DNA of 64,000 nucleotides from Shewanella salipaludis (GTDB taxonomy: Bacteria; Pseudomonadota; Gammaproteobacteria; Enterobacterales; Shewanellaceae): assembly GCF_012911865.1 (NCBI RefSeq), contig NZ_JAAXYH010000001.1, forward strand, positions 186,001-250,000, in the 5' to 3' direction. Both the position numbers and the translations under genes were made by a program. Below, one piece after another: positions 19,307 to 30,571 of the stretch (within the stretch, counting starts at the first letter, position 1; each line of letters begins with the position of its first letter). The notes under the pieces are model-generated. The model was not told where the DNA came from. It searched no databases and saw only the letters and a program-made list of their open reading frames with translations.

Positions 19307-20212
19307 TTAAGAGAAGAGGGTGTCCTCCAGGGTACGGCCTTTCAACAGCATCTTATACTGCCAGCCCTGTTGCTCAAACAGGCTGAAGAGTGTCGGCTCC
19401 AGAGCGGATGTGAGGGCTGGATCGTATTGGATCACGAACTCATTACTGCTCTTGGAGGTGACCGCTATGACTCCGGTACGGGCACTGAGCTCCTTGGTGA
19501 GGCTGTCGGCATCACAGGACTGCATGGTCAGGGTGAGGTAATCGAACTGCGCCTGGTTGCGGGATTGTAAGGATACGGATTGGGTTAGCCGGCCTTGGTC
19601 CAAATACAATACCTGATCGCATAGCTTTTCCAATTCATCCAGATTGTGCGAACTGATGATGAAAGTGATCTCGCCGGACAGGCTTAGCACCAGCTCCCTG
19701 ACTTTTTTGGCATTGGCCGGATCCAGGCCCGAGGTGGGTTCATCGAGCAGTACCAACTCTGGGCTGCCCATCAGCGCCTGGGCGATGGAGACCCTCTTGC
19801 TCATGCCGTGGCTCAGGCTGGGGGGCTTCTGTCCGGCGACCTCGGTCAGATCCACCAGGGTCAGCACCCTCAGGGCCTCCTGTCTGGCCGCATTGGGTTT
19901 CATGCCCTGCAACTGAGCCAGCAGGGTTAGCTGTGACAAAATCGAGAGGTTGGGATCCAACTTGGCATCCTGCGGCAGGGCCGACACCCGTCCCAGGAGT
20001 TGAGCACTGCCGGGTTTCTCACCCAAGATCAATATCTCTCCCTTGCTGGGGGTCAAATAGCCACACATGAGGCTGAAGAGCGTGGTCTTCCCGGCACCGT
20101 TGGGGCCCACCAGGGCTATGGGGGCGCCGGCACCCAGGTTGAAATCGACGTTATCGAGTGCCAGTTTGTTGCCATAGAATTGGCTGAGGCCGGTGCAATT
20201 AACCAACATCAT
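19307..20212 (-). CDS. ABC transporter ATP-binding protein (ABC-2 exporter type)
   Basis: ATPase subunit of an export system, 301 residues. Walker A is GPNGAGKTT (residues 36-44), Walker B is LVLLDEPTSGLD, and the H-loop is in SSHNLDELE. The signature is SLSHGMSKR rather than LSGGQ, a variation seen in this subgroup. A C-terminal region of about 90 residues follows the nucleotide-binding domain. ATG 20212 has AAGGAG six bases upstream; it overlaps the permease stop as ATGA, suggesting translational coupling. Substrate unknown. Confidence 0.9.
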   Translation of the reverse strand: MMLVNCTGLSQFYGNKLALDNVDFNLGAGAPIALVGPNGAGKTTLFSLMCGYLTPSKGEILILGEKPGSAQLLGRVSALPQDAKLDPNLSILSQLTLLAQLQGMKPNAARQEALRVLTLVDLTEVAGQKPPSLSHGMSKRVSIAQALMGSPELVLLDEPTSGLDPANAKKVRELVLSLSGEITFIISSHNLDELEKLCDQVLYLDQGRLTQSVSLQSRNQAQFDYLTLTMQSCDADSLTKELSARTGVIAVTSKSSNEFVIQYDPALTSALEPTLFSLFEQQGWQYKMLLKGRTLEDTLFS

Positions 20213-21042
20213 AATGCGCTCCTTTGCAGGTAGACTCGGCCCAGCAGCAGAATGACTGCGGTCTGGAGCAGCGGAATGGGGGCGTAGCTGAAGCTGGCCA
20301 GCCCTTGGGTGTTGATCATGGCGTCCAGTTGTGAGCCAGGCAATACCCAGCGCAGCGCACCAACATAAGGCAATTGACTGTCCAGCAACATGATGCCGAT
20401 AGAGACCAGGGTCCATAATATGGTGGCGTAGATGGTCGCCTGACGGGCCGTCGAGGCATAGAGTGACAGTATGGCCATCCCGGCCGTGTAGGGCATTATC
20501 ACTATGATGAGGTTAATCGCGACCCCCAGGCCGGTATTGCCGGCGGTCAGCAGGAGGTTGGGATCCCGGGAGGCGGCCAATATTATGGTCGCCAGCACAG
20601 TGAGCAAGATCAGCAGGGACTGAATGAGCATCTGTCCCAGGAAGCGACCGAAAAACAAACTGTCGCGACTGGCCCTGAGACAAATGAAGCGGAAGGTCCC
20701 CCGGCTCTTATCCGAGGCGAACTGATCGGCGGCAATGAAAATACTGAAAATCGGAAACAGGTATAGGGCGACGCACCAGAATACCGCCAATTCGGCGACC
20801 GGCCAGTCAAACAACTCGTTGAGTGTGTTGGGGCCAAAGAGGCGATCTATCATCTCTTTAAACTGAGGTTGGAGTAATATCCCCGAGGCGCTTTGCACCG
20901 GATAGAGGAGAATGAGCCCCCATACCAGGCCGAAAGCGATTAAGGCGACAATTCCCCGGGTTTGTAAGAAGAGTTTATGCAATTCGAACTTGGCAATGAT
21001 GAGACTGTTGCGCAAGCCCGTGGGAGGAGTGTGATTGACCAT
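20209..21042 (-). CDS. ABC-2 type transporter permease
   Basis: Membrane partner of the ATPase gene that overlaps it by four bases. The 277-residue product has about six hydrophobic segments: near residues 31-48, 85-105, 140-160, 172-195, 205-220 and a last one near 250-268. A large extracytoplasmic loop sits between the first two, as in bacterial two-component ABC-2 exporters such as NatB or Nos-type permeases. No accessory secretion protein is nearby, so the cargo is unknown. Confidence 0.85.
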   Translation of the reverse strand: MVNHTPPTGLRNSLIIAKFELHKLFLQTRGIVALIAFGLVWGLILLYPVQSASGILLQPQFKEMIDRLFGPNTLNELFDWPVAELAVFWCVALYLFPIFSIFIAADQFASDKSRGTFRFICLRASRDSLFFGRFLGQMLIQSLLILLTVLATIILAASRDPNLLLTAGNTGLGVAINLIIVIMPYTAGMAILSLYASTARQATIYATILWTLVSIGIMLLDSQLPYVGALRWVLPGSQLDAMINTQGLASFSYAPIPLLQTAVILLLGRVYLQRSAL

Positions 21043-21092
21043 GGAGTGCAGATCCTTTAACGCATGTTGCCGACCATCTTGGACGGTCTGGA

Positions 21093-21767
21093 TTATTTGG
21101 CGGCGGCCAGCAATAGCGCCACTTGCTCGGTTAATTGGGCGAGCTGCTGCTCGAGCCGAGCGACTCGCTCGACCAGTTCGGCTTCGCCTGTGTCGGCGGC
21201 TGTGTCACTGGCAGCAAGTTTATCGACTGGAGCCACTTGGGCCTTTGGCGAGCCCGCCGGGCTGACAGAGCCACTGAACAGCTGCTCGAAGCGGCATTCA
21301 CGCTTGCCCGGCTCCCGGGGGAGTTGTCCCAGCATGGGGGGCTCGGCTCGCATCAGCTCAGAGAGTGTCTGCTCGACCTCGGCAATATCCTTGAAGTTAT
21401 ACAGCCTGTTGCTGCGGGTGCGCAACTCGCCGGCCGTCTGTGGGCCGCGCAGCAGTAATAGGCAAACTATGGCCAGCTGCGCCGCCGTCAGCTGCAACTC
21501 ACCAAACTCTGTGTTACAGAATCTGTGTTGATACTTGATGACCCTGCTGCCGAAGCCGGACTGCTCGCTGATGAGCCTGCGTTTCGCCAATGAATCCAGA
21601 CTCGCCTGCACCTGAGTTTCGCTCAGTTCCAGCACAGGATCGCGACTGGACTTCTGATTACAGGCCAAGGTCAGGGCGTTGAGTGACAATGGGTATTGTT
21701 CCGGGGTGGTGACTTCTTTTTCCAGAAGGCAACCTATGACTCTGGCTTCGTGTGACGTGAGTTGCAT
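21093..21767 (-). CDS. yceH: YceH family protein (DUF480)
   Basis: A 224-residue DUF480 protein with two winged-helix domains (about residues 1-90 and 95-170). The signature [18 protein letters not shown] and the [10 protein letters not shown] motif are at the N-terminus, and a coiled-coil tail rich in Glu/Gln/Leu closes the protein. The role is not established; regulation of DNA or cell-wall functions has been suggested for the family, but nothing here decides. ATG 21767 is preceded by GGGAG at five bases, better than ATG 21779. Confidence 0.9.
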   Translation of the reverse strand: MQLTSHEARVIGCLLEKEVTTPEQYPLSLNALTLACNQKSSRDPVLELSETQVQASLDSLAKRRLISEQSGFGSRVIKYQHRFCNTEFGELQLTAAQLAIVCLLLLRGPQTAGELRTRSNRLYNFKDIAEVEQTLSELMRAEPPMLGQLPREPGKRECRFEQLFSGSVSPAGSPKAQVAPVDKLAASDTAADTGEAELVERVARLEQQLAQLTEQVALLLAAAK

Positions 21768-21868
21768 ATGGACTCCCATAAAAAAGCATGGCTTTGTTAT
21801 AACAGAGCCATGCCGATTATCCTAGGAGTTGTCCCAGCGAGCGGAGATATTGCTGCTAAATCAGTCGA

Positions 21869-22708
21869 TCAGGCATCTTCTGTGAGCCTTAAACCGTCGC
21901 TGTCAATGCTGAGTTGGCCGGCCTTGAATAGCCCGCCTATGGATTTCTTGAAGGCTTTCTTGCTCATGCCAAGCTGCTCGTAAATGATGCCGGCATCGGT
22001 CTTGTCGGTTAACGGCAGGAAACCGCCGGCCTGCTTTAATTTGGACAAGATACGTCTGGCGTGTTGATCCAGCTCCTCTTTACCGCCTTGTTGCAGTGTT
22101 AAGTCTATCTTGCCGTCGGCGCGCACCTGTTTGATGAACCCCTTCAGTTTCTGGCCAAACCTCAGCTTCTGGAATACCTGGTTCTGGTAGATGACGCCCC
22201 AGTGTTGTTGGTTGACTATGGCCTTGTAGCCCAAGTCTGTGGTGCCGCCTATGATGAGCTCCACCTGCTGGCCAACGTCATAATCCGGGGCCGTCTTATC
22301 GAGGAACTTGTCGAGCTTGGCCGAGGCGACGATACGTTCATCGGCTCGGTTGGCATGGACATAGACGAGGTAGGAGCGGCCTTCTTCTATGGTCTTATGC
22401 TGTTCGCCGAAGGGCAGCAGCAAGTCTTTATCCAGCCCCCAGTCGAGAAAAGCACCATAGGGGCCGGTGGCAACGGCTTTCAAATAGGCAAATTCACCCA
22501 CTTGCGCCAGTGGGCGACGGGTGGTGGCGATGACCATATCTTCCGAGTCCAGGTAGAGGAAGACCTCGAGCCAATCGCCGACTTGGCAGTCCTTTGGCGT
22601 GACCTTGTTGGGTAACAGGACTTGCCCCAGCTCCTGGGCGTTGAGGTACACCCCAAAACTGACCTGTTTAACGACTTCAAGCTTGCAGATTCTGCCTATC
22701 TGTATCAT
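21869..22708 (-). CDS. S1-like RNA-binding protein, CvfB family
   Basis: A 279-residue protein resembling CvfB/YitL. It begins with S1-like segments (about residues 1-60 and 65-130), then a further OB-type repeat (140-205) and ends in a winged-helix-like region (IYEQLGMSKKAFKKSIGGLF). In Gram-positive bacteria CvfB binds RNA and affects virulence gene expression; its role in gammaproteobacteria is unclear. ATG 22708 fits the family start better than a GTG at 22726. yceH lies 101 bases downstream on the same strand. Confidence 0.85.
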   Translation of the reverse strand: MIQIGRICKLEVVKQVSFGVYLNAQELGQVLLPNKVTPKDCQVGDWLEVFLYLDSEDMVIATTRRPLAQVGEFAYLKAVATGPYGAFLDWGLDKDLLLPFGEQHKTIEEGRSYLVYVHANRADERIVASAKLDKFLDKTAPDYDVGQQVELIIGGTTDLGYKAIVNQQHWGVIYQNQVFQKLRFGQKLKGFIKQVRADGKIDLTLQQGGKEELDQHARRILSKLKQAGGFLPLTDKTDAGIIYEQLGMSKKAFKKSIGGLFKAGQLSIDSDGLRLTEDA

Positions 22709-23141
22709 GTAATTCTCTGTGTGCACTATCGATTGTAACTGGGGAGAATTATAGAGGAATTCCCCTTGGGATGCTCGACAAGTTTTCCCATGCCCAAATG
22801 CGCGAATGAGCCCGGAATATTAAAAAATATTGAACAGTATTGCTGAAGGGAGGTTGAGTTATCATTCTGATTGTTATGGTAAATTTTGTTATTTAGTGCC
22901 AATGCTGTCTCTATGTTGTGTGGATTATTTTTTAACGGTTAATTTAAAGTGATATTCGTGCTTGCATTATGGCGCCCAGCAAGGTTTAATTGCGCCGTTT
23001 TACGAGTTAGCGGCTTGATACTTATGGAGACATCGACTAAGTTATCGGGTTTAAGCCGCCTCCAGGCTTTATGGTTCACAGGTCATGAACCGTGTTCTTG
23101 CACTATCATAAGTTACACGGGGTTAAGAGGGGTTTTAGCTA
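22709..23141. other. AT-rich gap upstream of the spe leader
   Basis: No gene is supported. A 41-codon frame (ATG 23022) lacks a ribosome-binding site. A short hairpin GGTTCA/TGAACC lies near 23070-23088. The promoter of the spe cluster is probably in this stretch, but I see no clear -35/-10 pair. Confidence 0.4.
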
Positions 23142-23279
23142 ATGCATAACCATAGATTTTTCATTCTGCGCTTACCTGTGGCAGCCTGCCCGGTAGCCTG
23201 TGCCGACACACGCTTGAAGCACCTCACGCTTAACCGCATCAATTCCGGCCGCGAAGAGACCAATAGTCCCCAGTCATAG
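23142..23279 (+). CDS. Possible leader peptide of the spe cluster
   Basis: An open frame of 45 codons starts at ATG 23142 and stops at TAG 23277-23279. AAGAGGGG stands nine bases upstream. The peptide begins MHNHRFFILRLP and contains five Arg residues (5, 10, 24, 32, 37), the substrate of the arginine decarboxylase encoded downstream. Its stop lies five bases before a structured RNA region and a T-run that precede speE. It has no resemblance that I know to SpeFL or YqgB leaders. The coding status is a hypothesis based on position and ribosome-binding site. Confidence 0.4.
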   Translation: MHNHRFFILRLPVAACPVACADTRLKHLTLNRINSGREETNSPQS

Positions 23280-23283
23280 ACGT

Positions 23284-23365
23284 CGCTCAACTCCCTGGAG
23301 TGGCGGCTGGCGCATCGGAATTCCCTGGAGGGAAGCATCCGATGTTGAGTGCTTTGCTTTTTTAC
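23284..23365 (+). promoter_or_regulatory. Structured leader / possible attenuator before speE
   Basis: Outer arms 23284-23291 and 23344-23351 (CTCAAC with GTTGAG as core) enclose a hairpin with CATCGGA (23313-23319) against TCCGATG (23338-23344) and an inner TTCCC-TGGA-GGGAA. A competing stem AAGCA (23333-23337)/TGCTT (23351-23355) leads into TTTGCTTTTTT. The 9-bp word TCCCTGGAG occurs twice (23292-23300, 23322-23330). This layout suggests alternative structures, one of them terminator-like. Confidence 0.45.
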
Positions 23366-23396
23366 CCTCTGATGTCGAGGTGGTGCGGTCAATTTC

Positions 23397-24266
23397 ATGC
23401 AAGCTAACAACAGATACTATGAAACCCTGTACGGCGCTTATGGCCAATATTTTACCCAGGATAAACTGGTCTTCGAGCAGTCAACGCCCCAGTGGCAGTT
23501 GACTATCTTCGACAATGCCAGGTTTGGGCGTGTGATGTCACTCAATGGCGCCATACAGACGACGGAAAGAGATGAGTTTATCTATCATGAGATGTTGACC
23601 CATGTGCCCATATTGGCCCATGGTGCGGTGCAGAGTGTGCTGATCATCGGGGGTGGCGACGGCGGCATGCTCAGAGAAGTGGTGAAGCATGCACAGATCC
23701 GCAATATCACTCTGGTGGAAATTGATGCGGCAGTGATAGAGATGTGCAAGACTTACTTCCCGCAGCATTCCCAGGGCGCATTCGAGGATGAGCGGGTCGA
23801 GGTGGTGATAGAGGACGGGATGGCATTTGTGCAGTCCTGCCAGCAAGGTTTCGATGTGATTATTTCCGACTGTACGGATCCGGTCGGACCGGGTGAAGTC
23901 TTGTTCAGTTCGGACTTTTATCAGGCTTGTATTGCATGCCTTAACGAAGAGGGTATTTTCGTCGCCCAGAATGGGGTGCCATTCATGCAACCCGACGAAG
24001 TGCCAAACACAGTAAGGCGCATGAGCCCATATGTGAAGGAATGTTGGTTCTATATGGCCGCCGTGCCCACCTATGTCGGTGGCAGCATGGCGTTTGCATG
24101 GGCAACAGATAACCTGAGTGCGCGCCAGCTCGATTTGGCCAGCCTCATGGCTCGTTATGACGCGGCTGGGATCAGCACGCGTTATTACACGCCAGCAATA
24201 CATCAGGCGAGCTTCGCTTTGCCTGGATTTGTAGAACAAGCCGTCAGGTCTGCCCTGACTGTCTAA
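23397..24266 (+). CDS. speE: Spermidine synthase
   Basis: Transfers the aminopropyl group from decarboxylated SAM to putrescine. The 289-residue product follows the family throughout: QTTERDEFIYHEM, the SAM-type loop LIIGGGDGGMLRE (near residue 85), the DVIISDCTDPVGPGE segment containing the catalytic Asp, and the C-terminal FALPGF. ATG 23397 aligns with the E. coli start, but its ribosome-binding site is weak, which fits control by the upstream leader. The next gene, speA, begins 30 bases downstream. Confidence 0.94.
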   Translation: MQANNRYYETLYGAYGQYFTQDKLVFEQSTPQWQLTIFDNARFGRVMSLNGAIQTTERDEFIYHEMLTHVPILAHGAVQSVLIIGGGDGGMLREVVKHAQIRNITLVEIDAAVIEMCKTYFPQHSQGAFEDERVEVVIEDGMAFVQSCQQGFDVIISDCTDPVGPGEVLFSSDFYQACIACLNEEGIFVAQNGVPFMQPDEVPNTVRRMSPYVKECWFYMAAVPTYVGGSMAFAWATDNLSARQLDLASLMARYDAAGISTRYYTPAIHQASFALPGFVEQAVRSALTV

Positions 24267-24281
24267 CCCATTTTTAATTAA

Positions 24282-26222
<1,941 letters not shown>

Positions 26223-26229
26223 AGCTAAG

Positions 26230-26262
26230 CAGGCATGAAACAGGCCGGCAGGAGCCCATCCT
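26230..26262 (+). promoter_or_regulatory. Stable hairpin between speA and speD
   Basis: ACAGGCCGG (26230-26238) pairs with CCGGCCTGT (26254-26262), with an inner AGGA/TCCT stem. No T-run follows, so read-through to speD is likely; it may protect the upstream mRNA or lower speD expression. Confidence 0.6.
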
Positions 26263-26290
26263 TCCGGCCTGTATTAGGTATAGAGACACG

Positions 26291-27220
26291 ATGTTTTTTG
26301 AAGGTTCGGAGAAAAAAATTGAGGTCATAGTCACGCCTCAGTATCAGAGTCTGCGCCGGCTCGGTGACGGCTTCTGGGCGCAATTGGTGACCCGTGCCAA
26401 TGCCGAGATCCTCTCCTGTATCCGCAACCCATATTGCGATGCCTATCTGTTGAGCGAATCGAGTCTGTTCGTCTGGGACGACAGATTCTTGATGTTAACC
26501 TGTGGCACTACCACTCTGGTCGACGCGGCCATTGGCTTTATCGAGCACCTGGGCCAGGATGCCATCGCTTTCGCCAGCTATCAGCGCAAGAACGAATACC
26601 TGTCGCACTTGCAGCCGAGTTCATTCGAACAAGATCTGCTCAGGCTGCGCCGGCACGTGTCAGGCAAGGCCTATCGCATAGGGCATCTGGACTCACATCA
26701 CCACTATATTTTTTGCACCGACAGAGACTATCGAGCCGCGGCGGATGACTGCACCAGCGAGCTGCTCATGTACCACATACGCGGTGAGGCGGCCGATTAT
26801 CTGCGCGGCAGTCGGCAGACGGCAGCGGGAGTGCGTCACTTGCTGGCCTTGGAGAGCATGCTGCCTGAGTTTCAATTTGATGATTTCCTGTTTCAGCCCC
26901 TGGGATATTCGGTGAACGCTATCCGTGGCAAGGACTATGTCACCCTACACATCACCCCCCAGGAAACCAGCTCCTATGTGAGCCTGGAAACCAATCTGGA
27001 CCTGGGCAATTATCCGGTCGATATTTGTGCGCAGCTCCTGGCCCGCCTCAATCCGGGGAGCTGGGATGTGATCGGCTTTAATTCTACCCCCCAGAATCAC
27101 ACTTTTCCGGCGCATTTATGCTTGGGAAGTTGTTCTTTAGCCTCGGAGCAGGGGTATAATATCGACTTCAGTCATTATCAGCACTTGTCCCATGAAGTGT
27201 TGATCCCTGAACCTATGTAA
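26291..27220 (+). CDS. speD: S-adenosylmethionine decarboxylase proenzyme, eukaryote-type
   Basis: Makes decarboxylated SAM, the aminopropyl donor used by SpeE. The 309-residue protein resembles the animal and plant enzyme, not the E. coli SpeD. It begins with [11 protein letters not shown], the counterpart of human FFEGTEKLLEV (Phe7, Glu8, Glu11), has the self-cleavage site LLSESSLF with predicted cutting between Glu56 and Ser57 to form the pyruvoyl group, the catalytic Cys71 in LTCGTT, and the GYS and HIT(P) motifs holding the Ser and His of processing. It sits between speA and speB, which supports the polyamine role. Confidence 0.9.
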   Translation: MFFEGSEKKIEVIVTPQYQSLRRLGDGFWAQLVTRANAEILSCIRNPYCDAYLLSESSLFVWDDRFLMLTCGTTTLVDAAIGFIEHLGQDAIAFASYQRKNEYLSHLQPSSFEQDLLRLRRHVSGKAYRIGHLDSHHHYIFCTDRDYRAAADDCTSELLMYHIRGEAADYLRGSRQTAAGVRHLLALESMLPEFQFDDFLFQPLGYSVNAIRGKDYVTLHITPQETSSYVSLETNLDLGNYPVDICAQLLARLNPGSWDVIGFNSTPQNHTFPAHLCLGSCSLASEQGYNIDFSHYQHLSHEVLIPEPM

Positions 27221-27251
27221 TTTTTCGGCGTTTGCCCTTTTTGGAGAATGT

Positions 27252-28184
27252 ATGACCACCTTAGCAGATAAACCCGATTACTCGCTGTATTCGAATGCGT
27301 TTGGGTATTTGCGTCAACCATTGAACTTCAAGCCCCTCGAAAGCGATGCGGATGTGGTTGTCATTGGTTTGCCGTTCGATATGGCAACTACCGGGCGTTC
27401 TGGCGGGCGTATGGGCCCGGACGCGATTCGTCGTGCCTCGGTTAACCTGGCCTGGGAAGAGACCCGCTGGCCTTGGGATTTCAGCCTGAGCCAGCATGTG
27501 AAGATGGTCGATGCCGGCGATCTGGTTTATAACTGCGGCGATGCCGAAGACTTTACCCAGAGAGTGGAAGCCTTCGCGACCTCTGTGCTGGAGTCGGGTA
27601 AGACGCTGATGAGTTTCGGTGGCGATCATTTCGTGACCTTGCCCTTGCTGCGTGCCCATTACAAGAAGTTCGGCACCATGGCGTTGCTGCATTTCGATGC
27701 CCATACAGACACTTACAGTCAGGGCAGCAAGTATGATCACGGCACCATGTTTTTCCATGCTCCCCGTGAAGGCATCATAGATCCGGCGCACTCTGTGCAG
27801 GTCGGTATCCGCACCGAATACAATCGTGAAAACCACGGCTACCAAGTGATCGACGGCGCTACCGCCAACGATCTCAGTGCCGAGGAAATCGTGGCGCAGA
27901 TCCGCACCCGGGTCGGCGACATGCCCTTGTATATCACCTTCGATATCGACTGCCTGGATCCTGCCTTCGCTCCAGGCACTGGTACCCCAGTGTGTGGCGG
28001 CCTCACCAGTGATAAGGCGATGAAGATTATCCGTGGCCTGCGTGGCATGAATGTGGTCGGTATGGACGTGGTTGAAGTGGCGCCCGCCTATGATTCGGCC
28101 GACATCACGGCGCTGGCCGGTGCGACCCTGGGACTGGAGATGCTGCACGTCTGGGCCGAAGGTCAGGGGCTGATTAAGAAATAA
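27252..28184 (+). CDS. speB: Agmatinase
   Basis: Mn-dependent ureohydrolase that splits agmatine into putrescine and urea. The 310-residue product shows the metal motifs [13 protein letters not shown] and [17 protein letters not shown], with the ligand His and Asp residues in place, and matches E. coli SpeB along its length. A GGAGAA ribosome-binding site precedes the ATG. It is the last gene of the spe cluster and is followed by a strong terminator. Confidence 0.95.
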   Translation: MTTLADKPDYSLYSNAFGYLRQPLNFKPLESDADVVVIGLPFDMATTGRSGGRMGPDAIRRASVNLAWEETRWPWDFSLSQHVKMVDAGDLVYNCGDAEDFTQRVEAFATSVLESGKTLMSFGGDHFVTLPLLRAHYKKFGTMALLHFDAHTDTYSQGSKYDHGTMFFHAPREGIIDPAHSVQVGIRTEYNRENHGYQVIDGATANDLSAEEIVAQIRTRVGDMPLYITFDIDCLDPAFAPGTGTPVCGGLTSDKAMKIIRGLRGMNVVGMDVVEVAPAYDSADITALAGATLGLEMLHVWAEGQGLIKK

Positions 28185-28200
28185 GTGTTATCGACAGCGA

Positions 28201-28228
28201 AAAGCCAACGTCCTGACGTTGGCTTTTT
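28201..28228 (+). terminator. Rho-independent terminator after speB
   Basis: An 11-bp stem AAAGCCAACGT (28201-28211) / ACGTTGGCTTT (28216-28226) with loop CCTG and a T-run. It closes the spe cluster. Confidence 0.92.
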
Positions 28229-28294
28229 CATTTGTGCCGTCATAATAGCGCTATAACGACGGCTTCCGCTTCTCAACATGCTAAGGAAAGAACA

Positions 28295-28933
28295 ATGACA
28301 GATCTCAGTGATATTCGTCGGGAATACAACAAGGGAGGGCTGCGGCGTGCCGACTTGCCGGCCAATCCCATGACGCTGTTTGCCACTTGGATGGGGCAGG
28401 CCAGGGAGGCTGAGCTGAGCGATCCAACCGCCATGTGTGTTGCCACAGTCGATGCCAGTGGTCAGCCATTCCAGCGCATAGTCTTGCTGAAACGCTTCGA
28501 TGATAATGGTTTCGTCTTCTTTACCAATCTCGAGAGCCGCAAGGCGCAGCAAATCGCCGCCAACGCCAAGATCAGCCTGTTGTTTCCCTGGCATCCGCTG
28601 GAGCGTCAAGTCGCGGTGACGGGCCAGGCCGAGGCGCTATCCACCGCCGAGGTGATCAAGTATTTCATGAGCCGCCCCAAGGAGAGCCAGATCGCCGCCT
28701 GGGTGTCCAAGCAGTCGAGTAAGCTGTCGGCGCGTCAGGCGCTGGAGAGTAAATTCATGGAGATGAAGGCGAAATTTGCTCAGGGCGAGATACCTTTGCC
28801 TAAATTCTGGGGCGGCTTTCTGGTCAGGCCTTCGAGCATAGAATTCTGGCAGGGGGGCGAGCATAGGCTACACGACCGTTTCCTCTACACCAAAGAGGCA
28901 AGCAGCTGGCAGATAGACAGGCTCGCGCCTTAA
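28295..28933 (+). CDS. pdxH: Pyridoxine/pyridoxamine 5'-phosphate oxidase
   Basis: FMN enzyme that makes pyridoxal 5'-phosphate in the last step of B6 synthesis and salvage. The 212-residue product begins with [11 protein letters not shown], the family signature, and has the FMN-binding [18 protein letters not shown] region, SKQSS and the C-terminal [13 protein letters not shown] motif. ATG 28295 has AAGGA seven bases upstream; an in-frame TTG-type start at 28232 would overlap the terminator region. PLP is the cofactor of SpeA, so adjacency to the spe cluster is functionally sensible but may be chance. Confidence 0.94.
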   Translation: MTDLSDIRREYNKGGLRRADLPANPMTLFATWMGQAREAELSDPTAMCVATVDASGQPFQRIVLLKRFDDNGFVFFTNLESRKAQQIAANAKISLLFPWHPLERQVAVTGQAEALSTAEVIKYFMSRPKESQIAAWVSKQSSKLSARQALESKFMEMKAKFAQGEIPLPKFWGGFLVRPSSIEFWQGGEHRLHDRFLYTKEASSWQIDRLAP

Positions 28934-28963
28934 AAGCCTGCCAGCTGGAACCTCGCGCCGCAG

Positions 28964-29176
28964 TCAGAGCGGCGTGACGTTTTCCGCTTGTGGGCCTTTT
29001 TGACCTTGGGTGACGATGAAGCTTACCTGTTGACCCTCTCTGAGGGTCTTGCGACCCTGGCTGTTGATGGCTCGGTAATGTACAAAGACGTCTTCGGCAT
29101 TTTCCAGTGCGAGAAAACCGAAACCTTTTTCATCATTGAACCATTTAACAACACCGGTAACTAACTGATCTGACAT
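28964..29176 (-). CDS. Cold-shock domain protein, CspA family (second copy)
   Basis: A 70-residue cold-shock protein. RNP1 is KGFGFLA and RNP2 is DVFVHYRAI; the C-terminal [11 protein letters not shown] is shared almost exactly with the other csp at 18112. It differs in having the N-terminal extension MSDQL and Arg-rich residues near 42-47 ([10 protein letters not shown]). Unlike the first copy it has only a short gap upstream with no clear promoter, so it may not be cold-induced. Confidence 0.93.
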   Translation of the reverse strand: MSDQLVTGVVKWFNDEKGFGFLALENAEDVFVHYRAINSQGRKTLREGQQVSFIVTQGQKGPQAENVTPL

Positions 29177-29360
29177 AATATCCTCGATATATTTTGGGTT
29201 TGTTACACGTTTGCACCGCCATCCACTGGCAGGATGAAACCCTCATAGGCTAGCAGTGAATTATTGCAAGTACTTGACAGTGCAAGCGTAAGATATCCAG
29301 TCGCTGCCAATGAGCAGGTGTGTTGCCGAGTGGCGCAGGCTGTAACTTTGAGACGAGAAG

Positions 29361-29819
29361 ATGAACGACACTAACAGCAAAATCTGGGTAGATGCCGATG
29401 CCTGCCCCAATCCCATCAAGGAGATACTGTTCCGGGCGGCAGAGCGCAAAGGGGTCAGGGTGATCCTGGTAGCCAATCAATTGCTGCGGGTGCCGGTATC
29501 GCCCCATATCGCCGTGGTGCGGGTGGGCAGTGGCTTCGATGTGGCCGATCAGTACATAGAAGCTCAGGTGCGGGCTAATGATTTGGTGATCACCGCCGAT
29601 ATTCCATTAGCGGCGGCGGTGATCGACAAGGACGCGCTGGCGGTCAATCCCAGGGGAGAGCTCTATACCGCCGATAATATCCGCCAAAAATTAACCATGC
29701 GGGATTTCATGGAAACCCTGCGCGGCTCGGGGGTGCATACCGGCGGGCCGGATAGTTTTTCCCAGGCGGATAAGCACGCCTTTGCAAAAACATTAGATAA
29801 ATGGCTGGCAGGTCGTTAA
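29361..29819 (+). CDS. YaiI/YqxD family protein (DUF188)
   Basis: A 152-residue protein of the DUF188 family. It begins with [15 protein letters not shown], the conserved acidic signature, and has [12 protein letters not shown] and the C-terminal [14 protein letters not shown] segment (here [17 protein letters not shown]). The family is related to PIN/NYN-like nucleases by its acidic cluster, but no activity is established. No operon partner is obvious; ribosome-binding AGACGAG is weak. Confidence 0.9.
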   Translation: MNDTNSKIWVDADACPNPIKEILFRAAERKGVRVILVANQLLRVPVSPHIAVVRVGSGFDVADQYIEAQVRANDLVITADIPLAAAVIDKDALAVNPRGELYTADNIRQKLTMRDFMETLRGSGVHTGGPDSFSQADKHAFAKTLDKWLAGR

Positions 29820-29915
29820 AGTAATTCGCGGCTGGAGGCCGTCGTTGGGGACACAGCGACAGCCTCGGCGACAGAACAAGTAACTTACGGAAAGATAATA
29901 CCAAGAGGATATGTG

Positions 29916-30491
29916 ATGAATAAATGGATGAGTGTTATCGCCTTGGCCATGCTTGCCGGCGCTGCCAATGCGGCCCCATGGCAAGTTGCCAATCAAGATT
30001 CCAGGGTCAGTTTTATCTCCATCAAGAAAGGCGATATTGCCGAAGTGCATCATTTTAAGCGCCTCAGCGGCAGTCTGGATGATAAGGGCCACTTCGAGCT
30101 GAATATCCCCCTGTCGAGCGTGTCTACCGGGGTAGAGATCCGTGACGAGCGCATGCAGAGTCTGTTGTTCGATGTGACTCGGTTTCCGCAGTTGACCCTG
30201 AATGCCAGCATAGCCCCGGCACTCATAGCAGATCTGGCGGTCGGTGATAGCCGGGTGGTCGAGCTCGATGGACAGATAGGCCTGCATGGCAAGGCCTTGA
30301 ATAAGCGTTTCAGCCTGGTGCTGGCCAAGTTATCCGAGCATAAGGTGCAGGTCAGCAGCTGGCAACCTGTCATCGTCAATGCCAAGGAGTTTGATCTCGT
30401 CGCCGGGGTCGATAAGCTGCGGGATATTGCAGGCTTACCCAGCATCAGTCTGGCTGTGCCGGTGTCTTTTGTGCTGACACTGACGCAATAA
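29916..30491 (+). CDS. YceI family periplasmic protein
   Basis: A 191-residue YceI-like lipocalin-type protein, thought to bind isoprenoid or other amphiphilic lipids. The signal peptide MNKWMSVIALAMLAGAANA ends in AxA before APW, so the protein is exported. The body has the expected beta strands with SRVSFISIKKG and EIRDERMQSLLFDV. ATG 29916 has AGAGGA six bases upstream; a GTG codon one before is less likely. Confidence 0.88.
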   Translation: MNKWMSVIALAMLAGAANAAPWQVANQDSRVSFISIKKGDIAEVHHFKRLSGSLDDKGHFELNIPLSSVSTGVEIRDERMQSLLFDVTRFPQLTLNASIAPALIADLAVGDSRVVELDGQIGLHGKALNKRFSLVLAKLSEHKVQVSSWQPVIVNAKEFDLVAGVDKLRDIAGLPSISLAVPVSFVLTLTQ

Positions 30492-30519
30492 GGCCGAGCC
30501 GCGACAGGCAGGAAAAAAC

Positions 30520-30539
30520 CGCCGGACCCGGGTCCGGCG
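30520..30539. terminator. Perfect 20-bp palindrome after the YceI gene
   Basis: CGCCGGACCCGGGTCCGGCG is fully self-complementary, preceded by A6. The T-run after it is short on the plus strand (TT), so termination would be weak; on the minus strand T6 follows. Confidence 0.55.
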
Positions 30540-30571
30540 TTCATCATAATCAGCGTGTTAAGGGCGGGGAA

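Noticed and set aside
22949..23149. 66-codon frame upstream of the spe leader
   Set aside because: The first part lacks a ribosome-binding site and family resemblance, and it overlaps the better-supported 45-codon frame.
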